From Deltaproteobacteria bacterium (GTDB lineage Bacteria > Myxococcota_A > Polyangia > GCA-2747355 > JADLHG01): 64,000 nucleotides of DNA. A program made the translations under genes and the position numbers. Below are positions 1 through 11,395 of the stretch, in pieces (position 1 is the stretch's first letter; each line of letters starts with the position of its first letter). The DNA lies in contig JADLHG010000062.1 in the NCBI GenBank assembly GCA_020848905.1, forward strand, positions 1-64,000. Direction: 5' to 3'. Under the pieces are notes generated by a model. That model did no database searches and was not told the DNA's origin. It worked only from the letters and a program-made list of their open reading frames with translations.

Positions 1-170
1 CCCCCCAATCCGCGGCTGGCGCGAGGGCCCGAGCCGCCGCTTGCGCCGGCCCACTCCGCCCCGCTGCCGGCTCATGCAAGCGGCGGCGTCCGCCAGGGCC
101 CGCGTCACGAGCGCCCTAGGCCCTCCCCGGTCTCTTCCATCCGGAGAACGCGACCGCCCTGGCCTTCGAG

Positions 171-189
171 CGTCACCGAGCTGTCACCC
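171..189 (+). promoter_or_regulatory. Candidate Pho box upstream of phoB
   Basis: Two GTCAC cores at 172-176 and 183-187 lie exactly 11 bases apart, the spacing of the direct repeats in a PhoB-binding Pho box. The second repeat, CTGTCAC, matches the classical unit well. The site is about 35 bases before the phoB start, which fits autoregulation. I cannot see a convincing -10 hexamer at the usual distance, so the promoter itself is uncertain. Confidence 0.55.
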
Positions 190-222
190 ACGCCGCCGCC
201 GAAAGTGTGCTAGCCATGGGGC

Positions 223-921
<699 letters not shown>

Positions 922-924
922 CGC

Positions 925-2709
925 GTGCCCCTCGGCGTGCGCGGCAAGCTCTTTGGCCTCGCGCTGCTCCTCATCGCGGTGGCGGGCCTGGCCGCCGGCC
1001 TCTACCTCGAACACGCGCTCCGTCCCTGGCTCGAGACGCGCACCGAGGCCGAGCTGACGCGGCTCACCGCGGCGGCACGCCTTACCGTGGAGACGCTGCC
1101 GGCCCCGGCGACGACCGCTACCCTGCAGCCGGTGGCCGAGCGGCTGGCCCGCGCCGTGAAGGCTCGCGTCACGGTCATCGACCGGACGGGCCGCGTCCTC
1201 GCGGACTCGGGGCTCTCACCGCGCGCCCTCTCCGAGGTGGAGAGTCACCGCGACCGTCCGGAGGTGCTCGACGCGACGCGGACCGGACGAGGCCTCGCGC
1301 GCCGCTACAGCCACACGCTGCACACCGAGCTCCTCTACGAGGCGCAGGCCTTCTCCCGCCCCGATGCGCGCGGTGTCGTGCGACTGGCCATGCCGCACTC
1401 CGAGGTGGAAGAGCTCGCGACCCGCCTGAGACGCTTCTTGCTCGCGGCCGGGCTGCTGGCCCTGCTCGCCGCGGCGCTGATGAGCGCGGTCTCCTCGCAC
1501 CTCTTTTCGCGCACGCTGCGAACCCTGGTGGAGAGCGCTCGCGCCCTGGCCTCGGGCTCCGCGCGCCGCGTGACCTTCTCCTCCACCGACGAGCTCGGCC
1601 GCCTCGCGGGCTCCTTCAACCGCCTCGCCGAGGAGCTCGAGCGCGCCCTGACCAGCCTCGCCGGGGAGCGGGACCGGGCCGAGACGATCCTCGACGCGAT
1701 GGAGGAGGGGGTCCTCGTGCTGGACGCGGCGGGCCGCCTGCTCCTGGCGAACCCCGCAGCGCGCCGCCTCCTCGCCCTTCCGCCCTCGGCGGTGGGGCTC
1801 CTGCTCGCCGAGGTGGTCCGCGCCCCCGCCCTCCACGCCCTCCTCGAGGCCGAGCCGCGCGTGGCGCGCCGGCGCGCCGAGCTCGAGCTCCTCGTACCGT
1901 CGGGCCCTCCCGCCCGCCGCGTGCTGGCCCAGGTCACGCCGCTCCGGGCCACCTCGGGAACCCTCGTAGTCCTCCACGACGTGACCGAGATCCGGCGCCT
2001 CGAGGCCGTACGTCGCGACTTCGTGGCCAACGTCTCCCACGAGCTCCGCACCCCCGTCAGCGTGATCCGCGCCAACGCCGAGCTCCTCCTCGACGGTGCG
2101 CTCGAGCAACCCGATGGGGGCCGCCGTCTGGCCGAGGCGCTGGGCCGCAACGCCGAGCGGCTCTCGCGCCTCGTCGCCGACCTGCTCGACCTCGCCCGGC
2201 TCGAAGCCCGCGAGCACCCCCTGGAGCTCGCCCGGCTGGCCCTCGCCCCCGCGGCGCGCAAGGCGATCGACACGGTCGAGACCTTGGCCGCCGACAAGCA
2301 GCTCACGCTCGCAGTGGAGATCGCCGACGGAGTCGAGGTCCTGGCCGACGCCTCGGCCCTCGACCAGGTGTTGCTCAACCTGGTGGACAACGCGGTGAAG
2401 TACACCTCGAACGGCGGCCGGATCGTTCTCCGCGCCCGGACCGACGAGACGCGCGACGCCGAGGTACGGCTCGAGATCGTGGACGACGGGCCCGGCATCG
2501 AGGCGCAGCACCGCGAGCGCGTCTTCGAGCGCTTCTACCGGGTGGACGCGGGTCGCTCCCGCGAGCTCGGCGGCACGGGGCTCGGGCTCGCCATCGTGAA
2601 ACATCTGGTCGAGGCGCAGGGAGGCCGCGTCGGCGTGGAGCCCGTCGCGCCGCACGGGTGCTGCTTCTGGGTGGTGCTGCGGCGGCCCGAGGAGACCGCA
2701 CCGCGCTGA
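925..2709 (+). CDS. phoR: Phosphate regulon sensor histidine kinase PhoR
   Basis: This 594-residue membrane histidine kinase begins at a GTG 3 bases after phoB. A first membrane helix lies at about 9-27, a periplasmic loop follows, and a second helix lies at about 172-190. Then come HAMP, a PAS-like segment and the HisKA box, with phospho-acceptor His372 in NVSHELRTP. The ATPase domain has the N box ([12 protein letters not shown]), G1 (DDGPGIE) and G2 ([13 protein letters not shown]). It should phosphorylate the adjacent PhoB under phosphate limitation and take signals from PstSCAB and PhoU. The large periplasmic loop is unlike the short loop of the E. coli protein but is common in other phyla. 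Confidence 0.92.
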   Translation: MPLGVRGKLFGLALLLIAVAGLAAGLYLEHALRPWLETRTEAELTRLTAAARLTVETLPAPATTATLQPVAERLARAVKARVTVIDRTGRVLADSGLSPRALSEVESHRDRPEVLDATRTGRGLARRYSHTLHTELLYEAQAFSRPDARGVVRLAMPHSEVEELATRLRRFLLAAGLLALLAAALMSAVSSHLFSRTLRTLVESARALASGSARRVTFSSTDELGRLAGSFNRLAEELERALTSLAGERDRAETILDAMEEGVLVLDAAGRLLLANPAARRLLALPPSAVGLLLAEVVRAPALHALLEAEPRVARRRAELELLVPSGPPARRVLAQVTPLRATSGTLVVLHDVTEIRRLEAVRRDFVANVSHELRTPVSVIRANAELLLDGALEQPDGGRRLAEALGRNAERLSRLVADLLDLARLEAREHPLELARLALAPAARKAIDTVETLAADKQLTLAVEIADGVEVLADASALDQVLLNLVDNAVKYTSNGGRIVLRARTDETRDAEVRLEIVDDGPGIEAQHRERVFERFYRVDAGRSRELGGTGLGLAIVKHLVEAQGGRVGVEPVAPHGCCFWVVLRRPEETAPR

Positions 2710-2723
2710 TCTTGTCGCGCGGA

Positions 2724-2756
2724 CGTCACCCGGCCGTCACCGTCGCGGGCTACACC
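2724..2756 (+). promoter_or_regulatory. Candidate Pho box and -10 upstream of pstS
   Basis: GTCAC cores at 2725-2729 and 2736-2740 are spaced 11 bases, as in a PhoB site. A possible -10, TACACC, lies at 2751-2756, ten bases after the second core, which is the layout expected when PhoB replaces the -35 contact. The inferred start would leave a very short leader containing the GGAGGG ribosome binding site of pstS. This allows pstS to be transcribed separately from phoBR. Confidence 0.6.
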
Positions 2757-2776
2757 AGACCGCGGAGGGAAAGGCC

Positions 2777-3823
2777 ATGAACCCGACCGCGAACCGCCTT
2801 CGTCTTCGACCCCGTCGCGCCGTCGCGCTGCTCGCCGCCGGATCCGTGCTCGGCCTCGCTCTCGCCGGCTGCAGCAAGCGAGGCGGGTCCGGCGCGGCAG
2901 CCGAGCTCGTCGAGGTCGACGGCTCCAGCACCGTCTTTCCGATCACCGAGGCGGTGGCCGAGGAGTTTCAGCGGCGCGAGCGCGTGCGCGTTACGGCCCG
3001 CTCCTCGGGGACCGGCGGCGGATTCAAGCGCTTCTGTCGCGGCGAGGTCCCGATCGTGGGCGCCTCGCGGCCGATCAAGCCGACCGAGCTCGCCGCGTGC
3101 ACGAAGGGGGGCGTGCGGTTCATCGAGCTCCCCGTGGCCTACGACGGCATCGCCATCGTGGTCCACCCGGAGAACGGCTGGGCCCGCGACCTGACGGTGC
3201 GCGAGCTGAAGACCATCTGGGCTCCCGAGGCGCAAGAGAAGGTCACGCGCTGGAGCCAGGTGCGAAAGGGCTGGCCCGACGAGGAGCTCCACCTCTTCGG
3301 GCCCGGGGTCGATTCGGGCACCTACGACTACTTCACGCAGGCCGTGGTCGGCCGGGAGCACGCGAGCCGCGGGGACTTCACCTCGAGCGAGGACGACAAC
3401 GTCCTCGTGCAGGGCGTGTCCCGCGACCGCCTGGCGCTCGGCTACTTCGGCCTCGGCTACTACCAGGCCAACCGGCAGCGACTCAGGGCCGTCCCCGTCG
3501 ACGACGGCAGGGCGGAGAACGGCCAGGGCCCGGTCCTCCCCTCGGCCGCCAGCGTGGCCGACGGTACCTACCAGCCCCTCGCCCGGCCGATCTTCCTCTA
3601 CGTGGCGCAGTCCGCGCTCGAGCGCCCGGCCGTCGCCTCCTTCGCCACCTATTATCTGGAGCACGCCCCGCGGCTGAGCGCGGCCGTGGGCTACACGCCG
3701 CTCACCGCCCGCGCGATCGGCCTCGCCCGCGAGCGCCTCGCCCGACGCACTCCGGACTCGGCCTTCGGCGGCCACGGTTCGCGAGTGGGGGTCACCGTCG
3801 AGCAGGTCCTGAGCCAGCGGTAG
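2777..3823 (+). CDS. pstS: Phosphate ABC transporter substrate-binding lipoprotein PstS
   Basis: This 348-residue periplasmic binding protein captures inorganic phosphate for PstCAB. It has a lipoprotein signal with lipobox LAGC and lipidated Cys32. The phosphate-binding signatures are clear: [10 protein letters not shown] near the mature N terminus, [12 protein letters not shown], and [10 protein letters not shown]. Length is normal for the family. A strong GGAGGG ribosome binding site precedes the ATG, and a Pho box lies upstream. It is the first gene of the pstSCAB-phoU run and is separated from phoR by 67 bases containing its own promoter. Confidence 0.95.
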   Translation: MNPTANRLRLRPRRAVALLAAGSVLGLALAGCSKRGGSGAAAELVEVDGSSTVFPITEAVAEEFQRRERVRVTARSSGTGGGFKRFCRGEVPIVGASRPIKPTELAACTKGGVRFIELPVAYDGIAIVVHPENGWARDLTVRELKTIWAPEAQEKVTRWSQVRKGWPDEELHLFGPGVDSGTYDYFTQAVVGREHASRGDFTSSEDDNVLVQGVSRDRLALGYFGLGYYQANRQRLRAVPVDDGRAENGQGPVLPSAASVADGTYQPLARPIFLYVAQSALERPAVASFATYYLEHAPRLSAAVGYTPLTARAIGLARERLARRTPDSAFGGHGSRVGVTVEQVLSQR

Positions 3824-3833
3824 GGGTGCCGGC

Positions 3834-4817
3834 GTGAACGCCCCCGACGTGGCACGGATGGCCGCGAACCCAGGCGAGCCCTCGGTGACCCCGAGCGAGC
3901 CCTCGCTGACGTCGAGCCCGCTCGCCCCCTCGCTCGCCCGCGTCCGGCGCCCCGGCGAGTGGTTCGTGGAGCGCGGGCTCTTCCTTTCGAGCGCCGTGTC
4001 GATCCTCGTGACCCTCGGCATCGTGGCCGTGCTCGCTACGGAGAGCGTCGCGTTCTTCCGCGAGGTGCCCCTCTCCCGCTTCTTCGGGGATAGCGCCTGG
4101 ACGCCGCTCTTCGCCAACCCACGCTTCGGCATCTGGCCGCTCGTCGCCGGGACGCTCCTCACCTCCGCCATCGCCCTCGGCGTCGCGGTGCCCCTCGGTC
4201 TCCTCGCCGCGATCTATCTCTCCGAGCTCGCCACTCCCGGGGTGCGACGCGTGGTGAAGCCGGCCCTCGAGCTCCTCGCCGGCGTTCCCACGCTCGTCTT
4301 CGGCTACTTCGCGCTGGTGGTCGTCACGCCGCTCCTGCAGCGCGCGATCCCCGGGCTCGCCGGGTTCAACGCGCTCGGGCCGGGCTTCGTGATGGGGCTG
4401 ATGATCGTGCCCTACGTCTCCTCCCTCGCCGAGGACGCGCTGCGCGCCGTGCCGACCCGCCTGCGCGAAAACGCCTACGCGCTCGGGGCCGCGCGCGCGA
4501 CCACCATCCGCCGGGTCGTCCTCCCCGCCGCGGGCTCGGGGATCACCGCGGCCGTTCTGCTCGCCGTGGCCCGCGCGGTGGGCGAGACGATGATCGTGAC
4601 CATCGCCGCGGGTCAGCAGCCCCGCCTCACCCTCGACCCCCGCGTCCCCATCGAGACCATGACCGCCTACATCGTGCAGATCAGCCTCGGCGACACGCCG
4701 GCGGACACCCTCGAGTACCGCACGATCTTCGCCGTCGGGGCCGCGCTCTTCCTCCTGACCTTCGCCCTGAACGCGGTCACCCAGCGCTTCACCCGCCGCC
4801 TGCGGAGGGCCGCATGA
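3834..4817 (+). CDS. pstC: Phosphate ABC transporter permease PstC
   Basis: This 327-residue inner-membrane permease pairs with PstA to form the phosphate channel. After a Pro/Ser-rich cytoplasmic N terminus of about 45 residues, the typical hydrophobic segments follow. The binding-protein-dependent permease loop lies near [21 protein letters not shown], which contacts the ATPase. The start used here is a GTG 10 bases after pstS; an ATG at 3858 would remove eight residues. The gene overlaps pstA by 4 bases, indicating translational coupling. Confidence 0.93.
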   Translation: MNAPDVARMAANPGEPSVTPSEPSLTSSPLAPSLARVRRPGEWFVERGLFLSSAVSILVTLGIVAVLATESVAFFREVPLSRFFGDSAWTPLFANPRFGIWPLVAGTLLTSAIALGVAVPLGLLAAIYLSELATPGVRRVVKPALELLAGVPTLVFGYFALVVVTPLLQRAIPGLAGFNALGPGFVMGLMIVPYVSSLAEDALRAVPTRLRENAYALGAARATTIRRVVLPAAGSGITAAVLLAVARAVGETMIVTIAAGQQPRLTLDPRVPIETMTAYIVQISLGDTPADTLEYRTIFAVGAALFLLTFALNAVTQRFTRRLRRAA

Positions 4818-5668
4818 GCCGCCCCGCGAGCCCCCGCCTCGGCGAGCGCGTCCTCTCCGCCGTCTGCCTCGGCGCCGTGCTGCTGCCGCTCCTGGCCCTC
4901 GGCGTCCTGCTCCTCTACGTGCTCCTCGATGCCCTGCCACGCCTCACCGCCACCTTCGTCTCGGGCTACCCGTCCCGCGTCGCCGAACAGGCCGGCATCC
5001 TCCCCGGGCTCGTCGGAAGCCTCTACCTCTTGCTCCTCTGCGCCGCCTTCGCCCTGCCGCTCGGAGTGGGCGCCGCCGTCTACCTCGAGGAGTACGACGC
5101 GGAGAGCCGCCTCTCGCGCCTCGTCGAGCTCAACCTGGGTGCGCTGGCCGGCGTTCCGTCCGTGATCTACGGCCTGCTCGGCCTGGCCGTCTTCGTGCGC
5201 GCCGTGGGGCTCGGCAGAAGCCTGGTCGCAGGGGCCGCGACCCTGGCCCTGCTCGTGCTGCCGATCGTGATCATCTCCGCCCGCGAGGCGCTGCGCGCGG
5301 TGCCGCGGTCCCTGCGCGAGGCCAGCCTCTCCCTCGGCGCGACGCGCTGGCAGACCACCTGGCGCGTGACGCTGCCGACCGCCCTGCCGAGCATCCTCAC
5401 GGGGGCCGTCCTCGCGCTCTCGCGCGCCATGGGCGAGACCGCGCCGCTGGTCGTGGTGGGCGCCCTGACCTACGTGACCTTCCTGCCCGACGGCCTCGAC
5501 GCCCCCTTCACCGCGCTGCCGATCCAGATCTTCAGCTGGGTCTCGCGCCCGCAGCCCGAGTTTCTGCACAACGCGGCGGCCGGCATCGTGGCGCTGCTCG
5601 CCCTCCTCGTGCTGCTGAACCTCGCCGCCCTCTGGCTGCGCGCGCGCCTGGAGCGCCGGGCCGCATGA
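4814..5668 (+). CDS. pstA: Phosphate ABC transporter permease PstA
   Basis: This 284-residue membrane protein is the second permease subunit of the PstSCAB phosphate importer. Several hydrophobic helices are visible. The ABC-coupling loop is [21 protein letters not shown], followed by [14 protein letters not shown], which is highly typical of PstA. It starts in an ATGA overlap with the pstC stop. A further ATGA at its own stop could start pstB, but a better pstB start lies slightly downstream. Confidence 0.94.
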   Translation: MSRPASPRLGERVLSAVCLGAVLLPLLALGVLLLYVLLDALPRLTATFVSGYPSRVAEQAGILPGLVGSLYLLLLCAAFALPLGVGAAVYLEEYDAESRLSRLVELNLGALAGVPSVIYGLLGLAVFVRAVGLGRSLVAGAATLALLVLPIVIISAREALRAVPRSLREASLSLGATRWQTTWRVTLPTALPSILTGAVLALSRAMGETAPLVVVGALTYVTFLPDGLDAPFTALPIQIFSWVSRPQPEFLHNAAAGIVALLALLVLLNLAALWLRARLERRAA

Positions 5669-5703
5669 TGCAAGGCCTCTCACCCTTCCCCCGAGGAGCT
5701 CGC

Positions 5704-6510
<807 letters not shown>

Positions 6511-6518
6511 GGGTTCGC

Positions 6519-7199
6519 ATGGCCCGCACGCACACCGACCGGGAATTCGAGGAGGAGCTGCGCGAGCTCCGCGAACGGCTGCTGCTGATGGCCGGCCGGG
6601 TCGAGGAGATGATCGCCCACGCGATACGCGCGCTCCTCGAGCGGGACGCGGACCTTGCGCGCGCGACGATCGCGCTCGACCGGCTGGTGAACCGCGCCGA
6701 GCGGGAGATCGACGACCGCTGCCTGCGCCTGCTCGCGCGACGTCAGCCCCTCGGCTCCGACCTGCGCTTCGTCGCGCTGTCGCTGAAGATGGTCACCGAC
6801 CTGGAGCGGATCGGCGATTTGGCGGTGAACGTCTGCGAGCGCGCGGCGAGCCTCGCGCAGCAGGCCCCCGTGAGAGTGAGCGACGGCATTCCGCGGCTCG
6901 CGACGCTCGTGCAGGGGATGGTGCGCGAGGCGATGGACTCCTTCGTCGCCGGGGACGCGACCCGCGCCGAGGAGGTCATCCACCGCGACGACGAGGCGGA
7001 CGAGCTCTACCACCAGATCTTCCGCGAGCAGATCGGCGAGATGCGGCAGGCCCCGGCGAGCCTCGAGCAGTGGATCCAGGTGCAGTCGGTCTCCAAGCTC
7101 CTCGAGCGGATGGCCGACCACGCCACGAACCTGGCCGAGGAGGTGATCTTCATGGTGCGCGGCGAGGACATCCGCCACCAGGGGAAGCTCCCCGCGTAG
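6519..7199 (+). CDS. phoU: Phosphate signalling protein PhoU
   Basis: This 226-residue, all-helical protein has two PhoU repeats. Each carries the acidic metal-binding pattern, seen at DLRFVALSLKMVTDLERIGDLAVN and again at SVSKLLERMADHATNLAEEV. PhoU links PstB activity to PhoR and represses the Pho response in high phosphate. It lies 8 bases after pstB and ends the pst run. Its stop codon forms part of a hairpin shared with the convergent galE gene. Confidence 0.94.
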   Translation: MARTHTDREFEEELRELRERLLLMAGRVEEMIAHAIRALLERDADLARATIALDRLVNRAEREIDDRCLRLLARRQPLGSDLRFVALSLKMVTDLERIGDLAVNVCERAASLAQQAPVRVSDGIPRLATLVQGMVREAMDSFVAGDATRAEEVIHRDDEADELYHQIFREQIGEMRQAPASLEQWIQVQSVSKLLERMADHATNLAEEVIFMVRGEDIRHQGKLPA

Positions 7200-7218
7200 C
7201 GCGGCTGCGGGCTACGCG
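7193..7218. terminator. Possible bidirectional terminator hairpin between phoU and galE
   Basis: CGCGTAGC at 7193-7200 pairs perfectly with GCTACGCG at 7211-7218 across a 10-base GC-rich loop. Each arm contains the stop codon of one of the two convergent genes. There is no T-tract on either side, so this is a terminator candidate by position and structure only. Confidence 0.4.
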
Positions 7219-8213
7219 ACGGGCGCCCCACCGAGGAGCTCGGCCAGGGTGCGCAGCCGCGCGGTGAAGCCAAGCTGCTCGCGCGCGGCGGTCACGTCGG
7301 CCTTCAGGATCGCCGGAAACCCGACCTGCGGAGGCTGCCAGCCGAGGTCCAGGCTCTGCCCCGTATGCGCACGCACCGCCGCGACCACCTCGTCGATCGA
7401 ATACGACACGCCAGTGGCGATGTTGTAGTGGCCGAAGGCCTTCCCCTCCGCCACCGCATGCGAGGCGCGCAGGAAGGCCTCCGCCACATCGGTGGCGTGG
7501 ACGTAGTCGCGCAGCACCGTGCCGTCGGGGGTCGCGTAGCCGCGCACCAGCACCCCGGCGCGGTGATACTCCTCGGGACGGATGGCCCGCCGCTCGGCGC
7601 TCACCGCGAGGAGCAGCGGGAAGATCAGCCCGAGGCTCTGCTCCACCTCGGGGAGCCCGGCGTCCTGCGCCGTCCCCATCACGTTGAAGAGCCGGAGCGA
7701 GATCGCCGCGAGCCGCCCGCGGTCCACCAGGTCGTCGAGGATCTGCTCGGTGAGGAGCTTGCTCGCGCCGTACGGATTGACCGGCCGCAGAGGCGAGCTC
7801 TCCCGCAGCACCACGTCCCCCGGGTCACCGTAGACCGCCGCGCTCGAGGCGAAGACCAGCTCGCGCACCCCCGCCGCCTCCATCGCCGCGAGGAGCGAGA
7901 GGGTCCCGGTCAGGTTCTGGTGGTAGTAGCGCATCGGCGCGCGCAGAGATTCTCCAACCTCGGTCAGCGCCGCGAGGTGCAGGACCTGCCCGATGCTCTG
8001 TTCCCGCAGCAAGGCCTCGAGCGCGGGCCCCGCCGTGACGAGGTCCATCCCGACCGGCGTCTCGCCGTCGAGGCGCACGCGGCTCAGCTTCCCGGGCCGG
8101 TCGAGGCTCACCACCGTGTGCCCCGCGGCGAGGAAGCGGGCCACCACGTGCCGCCCGATGTAGCCCTGCCCCCCCGTCACCAGCACCCGTCGTCTGCCCT
8201 GCGCATCCGTCAT
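7212..8213 (-). CDS. galE: UDP-glucose 4-epimerase GalE-like, SDR family
   Basis: This 333-residue extended short-chain dehydrogenase has the NAD-binding motif GGQGYIG at about 14-20. Ser residues in FASSAAVYGD are followed by the catalytic Tyr148-x3-Lys152 pair in NPYGASK. The sequence reads like GalE, which interconverts UDP-glucose and UDP-galactose, and the length fits. Other nucleotide-sugar epimerases of this family cannot be excluded. I chose the ATG at 8213 because GAGGAGG lies about 8 bases upstream; an in-frame ATG at 8258 lacks a site. It is divergent from the TetR gene and convergent with phoU. Confidence 0.82.
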   Translation of the reverse strand: MTDAQGRRRVLVTGGQGYIGRHVVARFLAAGHTVVSLDRPGKLSRVRLDGETPVGMDLVTAGPALEALLREQSIGQVLHLAALTEVGESLRAPMRYYHQNLTGTLSLLAAMEAAGVRELVFASSAAVYGDPGDVVLRESSPLRPVNPYGASKLLTEQILDDLVDRGRLAAISLRLFNVMGTAQDAGLPEVEQSLGLIFPLLLAVSAERRAIRPEEYHRAGVLVRGYATPDGTVLRDYVHATDVAEAFLRASHAVAEGKAFGHYNIATGVSYSIDEVVAAVRAHTGQSLDLGWQPPQVGFPAILKADVTAAREQLGFTARLRTLAELLGGAPVA

Positions 8214-8282
8214 GTCGTCGCCTCCTCGATAGCGCGTCTGCCGGCCGATCCCTCGCATCTTCCCACGATGTACGCGAGAGGG

Positions 8283-8340
8283 TTGACAGGTAGGACTACA
8301 GCCGATATGAACTATTACTCAGAGCAAACACTCAGAGCAA
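8283..8340 (+). promoter_or_regulatory. Promoter and direct-repeat operator candidate for the TetR-led cluster
   Basis: TTGACA at 8283-8288 and TATGAA at 8306-8311 are separated by 17 bases, a good sigma-70 promoter. Two perfect copies of ACTCAGAGCAA at 8317-8327 and 8330-8340 follow, with a 13-base period, starting at the predicted transcription start. Their position is ideal for a repressor site, possibly for the TetR protein itself. The stretch is visibly richer in A and T than its surroundings. Confidence 0.6.
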
Positions 8341-8381
8341 GCATTCTGATCGCTGACTCGGATCCAAGAGGCGGTAACAAA

Positions 8382-9068
8382 TTGGTTATTGAAGGGAATG
8401 GCAACGTTTCCGGAACGGGCCGGCCCACCCGCAAGGCGCGGCTGAAGGCCAAGCACCCGGAGCGGTACGCGGAGATCGTCCGCGTCGCCACGCGCCTCTT
8501 TTCCACCGACGGCTACGGCTCGGCCAACGTGAACCGCGTCGCCGCCGAGGTGGGCGTCGGCGTCGGCACGCTCTACAGCCACTTCGACGACAAGGACGAC
8601 CTCTTTCTGGCCTGCGTCGAGGAAGCCGCGGCCACCGACCTCCGCGTGAAAGAGGAGCGCATCGACAAGCACGCCCCCGCGCTCGAGATGGTGCGCGCCA
8701 TCATGCGCGTGGACCGCGAGCTGCATCAGCTCGACCCCGACGGCCAGCAGCTCCTCAAGTCGGTCTTCTACGGCATCAACTCGCACCTCGAGGTGGCGAA
8801 GGCCGCGCAGGCCATGTACCTCGGCAGCATCCAGCTCGTGACCCAGGCGCTGACCAAGGGGATCGAGGAGGGGGTCTTCGACCTGCGCGGGGACGTGGTG
8901 GTCGCCGCGCTCCTACTCACCGGGCTCATGGAGACCTTCCACGTGCTCGGCGGGCTCCTCGGCGAGACGAACACCAACGGCCGACCGCACCCGGCGGACC
9001 GCGCGCTCACCTTGCTCTGCGAGGGGATCCTCGCCCGGCCGGCCGCCACGAACAAGGAGACACCCTGA
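8382..9068 (+). CDS. TetR/AcrR-family transcriptional regulator
   Basis: This is a one-component repressor of about 228 residues. The N-terminal helix-turn-helix is clear: IVRVATRLFSTDGYGSANV, then VAAEVGVGVGTLYSHFDDKDDLF, followed by an all-helical ligand-binding domain. The start is a choice. An ATG at 8307 lies inside the -10 element of the best promoter, so the TTG at 8382, preceded by AAGAGGCGG, is preferred. The stop overlaps the next start (TGATG), so it probably controls the catabolic cluster behind it. The ligand is unknown. Confidence 0.85.
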   Translation: MVIEGNGNVSGTGRPTRKARLKAKHPERYAEIVRVATRLFSTDGYGSANVNRVAAEVGVGVGTLYSHFDDKDDLFLACVEEAAATDLRVKEERIDKHAPALEMVRAIMRVDRELHQLDPDGQQLLKSVFYGINSHLEVAKAAQAMYLGSIQLVTQALTKGIEEGVFDLRGDVVVAALLLTGLMETFHVLGGLLGETNTNGRPHPADRALTLLCEGILARPAATNKETP

Positions 9069-10444
9069 TGAACCGCTTTCGCGAGAAGAGCTTCTGGCTC
9101 GAGGGGGACGCGTACGAGCCGGGTCCGTCGGTCGCGGGCTCGCGGCGCGTGGACGTCGCGATCGTGGGCGGCGGCTTCACGGGAACCTCGTCGGCCTACT
9201 TCCTCAAGCGCGCGCGCCCCGACTGGAAGGTGGCCGTGCTCGAGGCCGATGCGATCGGCTACGGCGCGAGCGGCCGCAACGGCGGCTTCGTGATGCCCCT
9301 CATCGGCTGGAACATGCCGGACGTCTACAAGCGGCTCGGCCACGAGCGCACCCAGCGCGCCTACCGCTTCATGTACCAGGCGGTGGACCACGTCGAGCAG
9401 ATGGTCCGCGAGCACCAGATGGCCTGCGACCACGAGCGCACCGGCTACCTCATGCTCGCGATGAACGAGGCGCGCCTGCCGCACCTCGAGGAGGAGGCGA
9501 AGCTCGCCGCCAAGCTGGGCTACGACTACGACTTCCTCGACCGGCAGGGCGTCGCCGAGCACATCCGCTCCGACGCCTTCCTCGGCGGCTTCTTCGACCC
9601 GCGCTGCGCGATCATGAATCCGGCGCTCTACGTGCGCGAGATGCGGCGGGTCATCACCGGCCTCGGGGTCGAGGTCTTCGAAAACACCCCGGTCCAGCGC
9701 ATCGAGGAGGGGCGGAGCATCACGCTGCACACGGCCGGCGGCGCGGTGGTCGCCGACCGCGTGGTACTCGCTACCAACGCCTACAGCGGGCAGCTCGGCT
9801 ACTTCAAGAACCGCGTGATGCCGGTCTACACGTACATCGTCCTGACCGAGCCGCTCACCGACGCGCAGCTGCGCGAGATCGGCTGGCAGCGCCGCACGAG
9901 CCTCGAGACCGCGAGGAACCTGATCCACTACTTCCGGCTCACGGCGGACAACCGCATCGCCTTCGGCGGCGAGGACGTGGACTACCACTTCGGCGGCCAG
10001 ATCCCCGACGTGGAGGGCTCCCCCGAGATCTTCGCGCGGCTCCGCGCGCGCGTGAGCGCCTTCTTCCCGTCGCTCGCGAACGTGCGCTTCACGCACGCCT
10101 GGGGGGGACCCATCGCCTTCACCCTGGACTTCTTCCCCACCGTCGGCGTGATGGGCGCGCACCGGAACCTCTTCTACGGCCTCGGCTACTGCGGCCACGG
10201 GGTGTCGATCGCGAACTACGTCGGCGCGGTGATCGCCGACCTCGCACTCGAGAAGCAGACCGAGCTCACCGAGCTCTTCTTCATCAATCGCAAGCCGTTC
10301 CCCATGCCGCCCGAACCCGCGCGCTGGCCGATGGCCCAGGGCTACCGCCGCGCGCTCCAGGCTCAGGACTGGTGGCACGCCCGCAGCGCACCCGCGTCGG
10401 GCCGATCCCTTTCGCGGCCGAAGACCGGCTTGAAGGAGGCGTGA
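9068..10444 (+). CDS. FAD-dependent oxidoreductase of the DadA/glycine oxidase family
   Basis: This 458-residue flavoprotein has the N-terminal dinucleotide motif VAIVGGGFTGTSSAYFL and the conserved GYGASGRNGGFV, typical of sarcosine oxidase-, D-amino acid- and gamma-glutamylputrescine oxidase-like enzymes. The C-terminal FAD contact GLGYCGHGV is also present. It probably oxidises a secondary or primary amine to an imine. The exact substrate cannot be read from the sequence. It overlaps the TetR stop by one base and the creatininase start by one base, so translation is coupled. Confidence 0.85.
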   Translation: MNRFREKSFWLEGDAYEPGPSVAGSRRVDVAIVGGGFTGTSSAYFLKRARPDWKVAVLEADAIGYGASGRNGGFVMPLIGWNMPDVYKRLGHERTQRAYRFMYQAVDHVEQMVREHQMACDHERTGYLMLAMNEARLPHLEEEAKLAAKLGYDYDFLDRQGVAEHIRSDAFLGGFFDPRCAIMNPALYVREMRRVITGLGVEVFENTPVQRIEEGRSITLHTAGGAVVADRVVLATNAYSGQLGYFKNRVMPVYTYIVLTEPLTDAQLREIGWQRRTSLETARNLIHYFRLTADNRIAFGGEDVDYHFGGQIPDVEGSPEIFARLRARVSAFFPSLANVRFTHAWGGPIAFTLDFFPTVGVMGAHRNLFYGLGYCGHGVSIANYVGAVIADLALEKQTELTELFFINRKPFPMPPEPARWPMAQGYRRALQAQDWWHARSAPASGRSLSRPKTGLKEA

Positions 10445-11394
10445 TGTACACCGAGCTGCTCCCCTACGAGAAGCTGACCCAGTCCGCGCTCCTCGCGCTC
10501 CCGCGCGAGCAGGCGGCCGTCTTCTGGACCGTGAGCCCCATCGAGGTGCACGGACCGCACCTGCCGCTCGGGACCGACATCCGGGTAGGGGACGAGGTCA
10601 TGCGCCGCACCGCCAAGCTGTGGCTCGCCAAGTACCCGAACCGCCCGGCGCTCATGCTGCCCGCCCTCTGCCTCGGGGCGGATACGCTGCGCTTGCCCGG
10701 CTCTCTTCAGGTGAGCGGCGAGCTGATCGTGGACGCCATCGTCCAGGTCGGCACCGCGCTCCACGGCATCGGCTTCCGGACGCTCGTCATCGGGAGCAAC
10801 CACGGCGGCCCGCGCCACCTCATCGCGCTCGAGAAGGCGCGGCGCATCCTGACCAAGGAAAAGGGGATGGTGGTGGTGAACCCGTTCGGGGCCTTCATGA
10901 ACGCCATGACCGTGCGGGACCCGGAGGTCCTCGGCTTCGCCGGCATGGACCCCGCCTCGCCTCTCGGCGGCAACGACGACGTCCACGCCGGCACCTTCGA
11001 GACGAGCCTCGCGCTCGCGCTCTTCGCCGAGGACGTGGACCCCTCGTACCGGAAGCTCCCCAAGGTGGTCGTCCCCCGCACCGGCCGCGTGGCGGGCCTG
11101 ATGCGCGCCGCCGCCCAGCGACTTCGCCGTCGCCAGAAACACGGCGGGCACAGCAGGACGGCGCTCGGCCTCGAGAACGCGGCGGGGCTCCTCGAGTGGC
11201 TGGCCATGAAGCCCACGCCGGGCTACGTGGGCGAGCCGCCCCTGGCCGACGCGACCGTCGGGGACCGTGCCCTCACCGGCATGGCCACGCACGCGCTCGA
11301 CCTGCTCGAGCACACGCTCGCCGGCGACGCCCCCGAGAAGGCCAGCGAGCCCTTCCTCTGGGACGCGCGGATCATCGCGCGGCTGCCGCTCTGA
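10444..11394 (+). CDS. Creatininase-family amidohydrolase
   Basis: This 316-residue protein carries creatininase metal-site motifs: PIEVHGPHLPLGTD, GSNHGGPRH and NDDVHAGTFETSL. Family members hydrolyse cyclic or linear amides such as creatinine or formamide derivatives. AAGGAGG lies just upstream of the chosen ATG, which overlaps the previous stop codon; an earlier in-frame ATG at 10372 is unlikely. Next to an amine oxidase and a transporter, it suggests breakdown of a nitrogenous compound. Creatinine itself is not proven. Confidence 0.85.
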   Translation: MYTELLPYEKLTQSALLALPREQAAVFWTVSPIEVHGPHLPLGTDIRVGDEVMRRTAKLWLAKYPNRPALMLPALCLGADTLRLPGSLQVSGELIVDAIVQVGTALHGIGFRTLVIGSNHGGPRHLIALEKARRILTKEKGMVVVNPFGAFMNAMTVRDPEVLGFAGMDPASPLGGNDDVHAGTFETSLALALFAEDVDPSYRKLPKVVVPRTGRVAGLMRAAAQRLRRRQKHGGHSRTALGLENAAGLLEWLAMKPTPGYVGEPPLADATVGDRALTGMATHALDLLEHTLAGDAPEKASEPFLWDARIIARLPL

Positions 11395-11395
11395 G

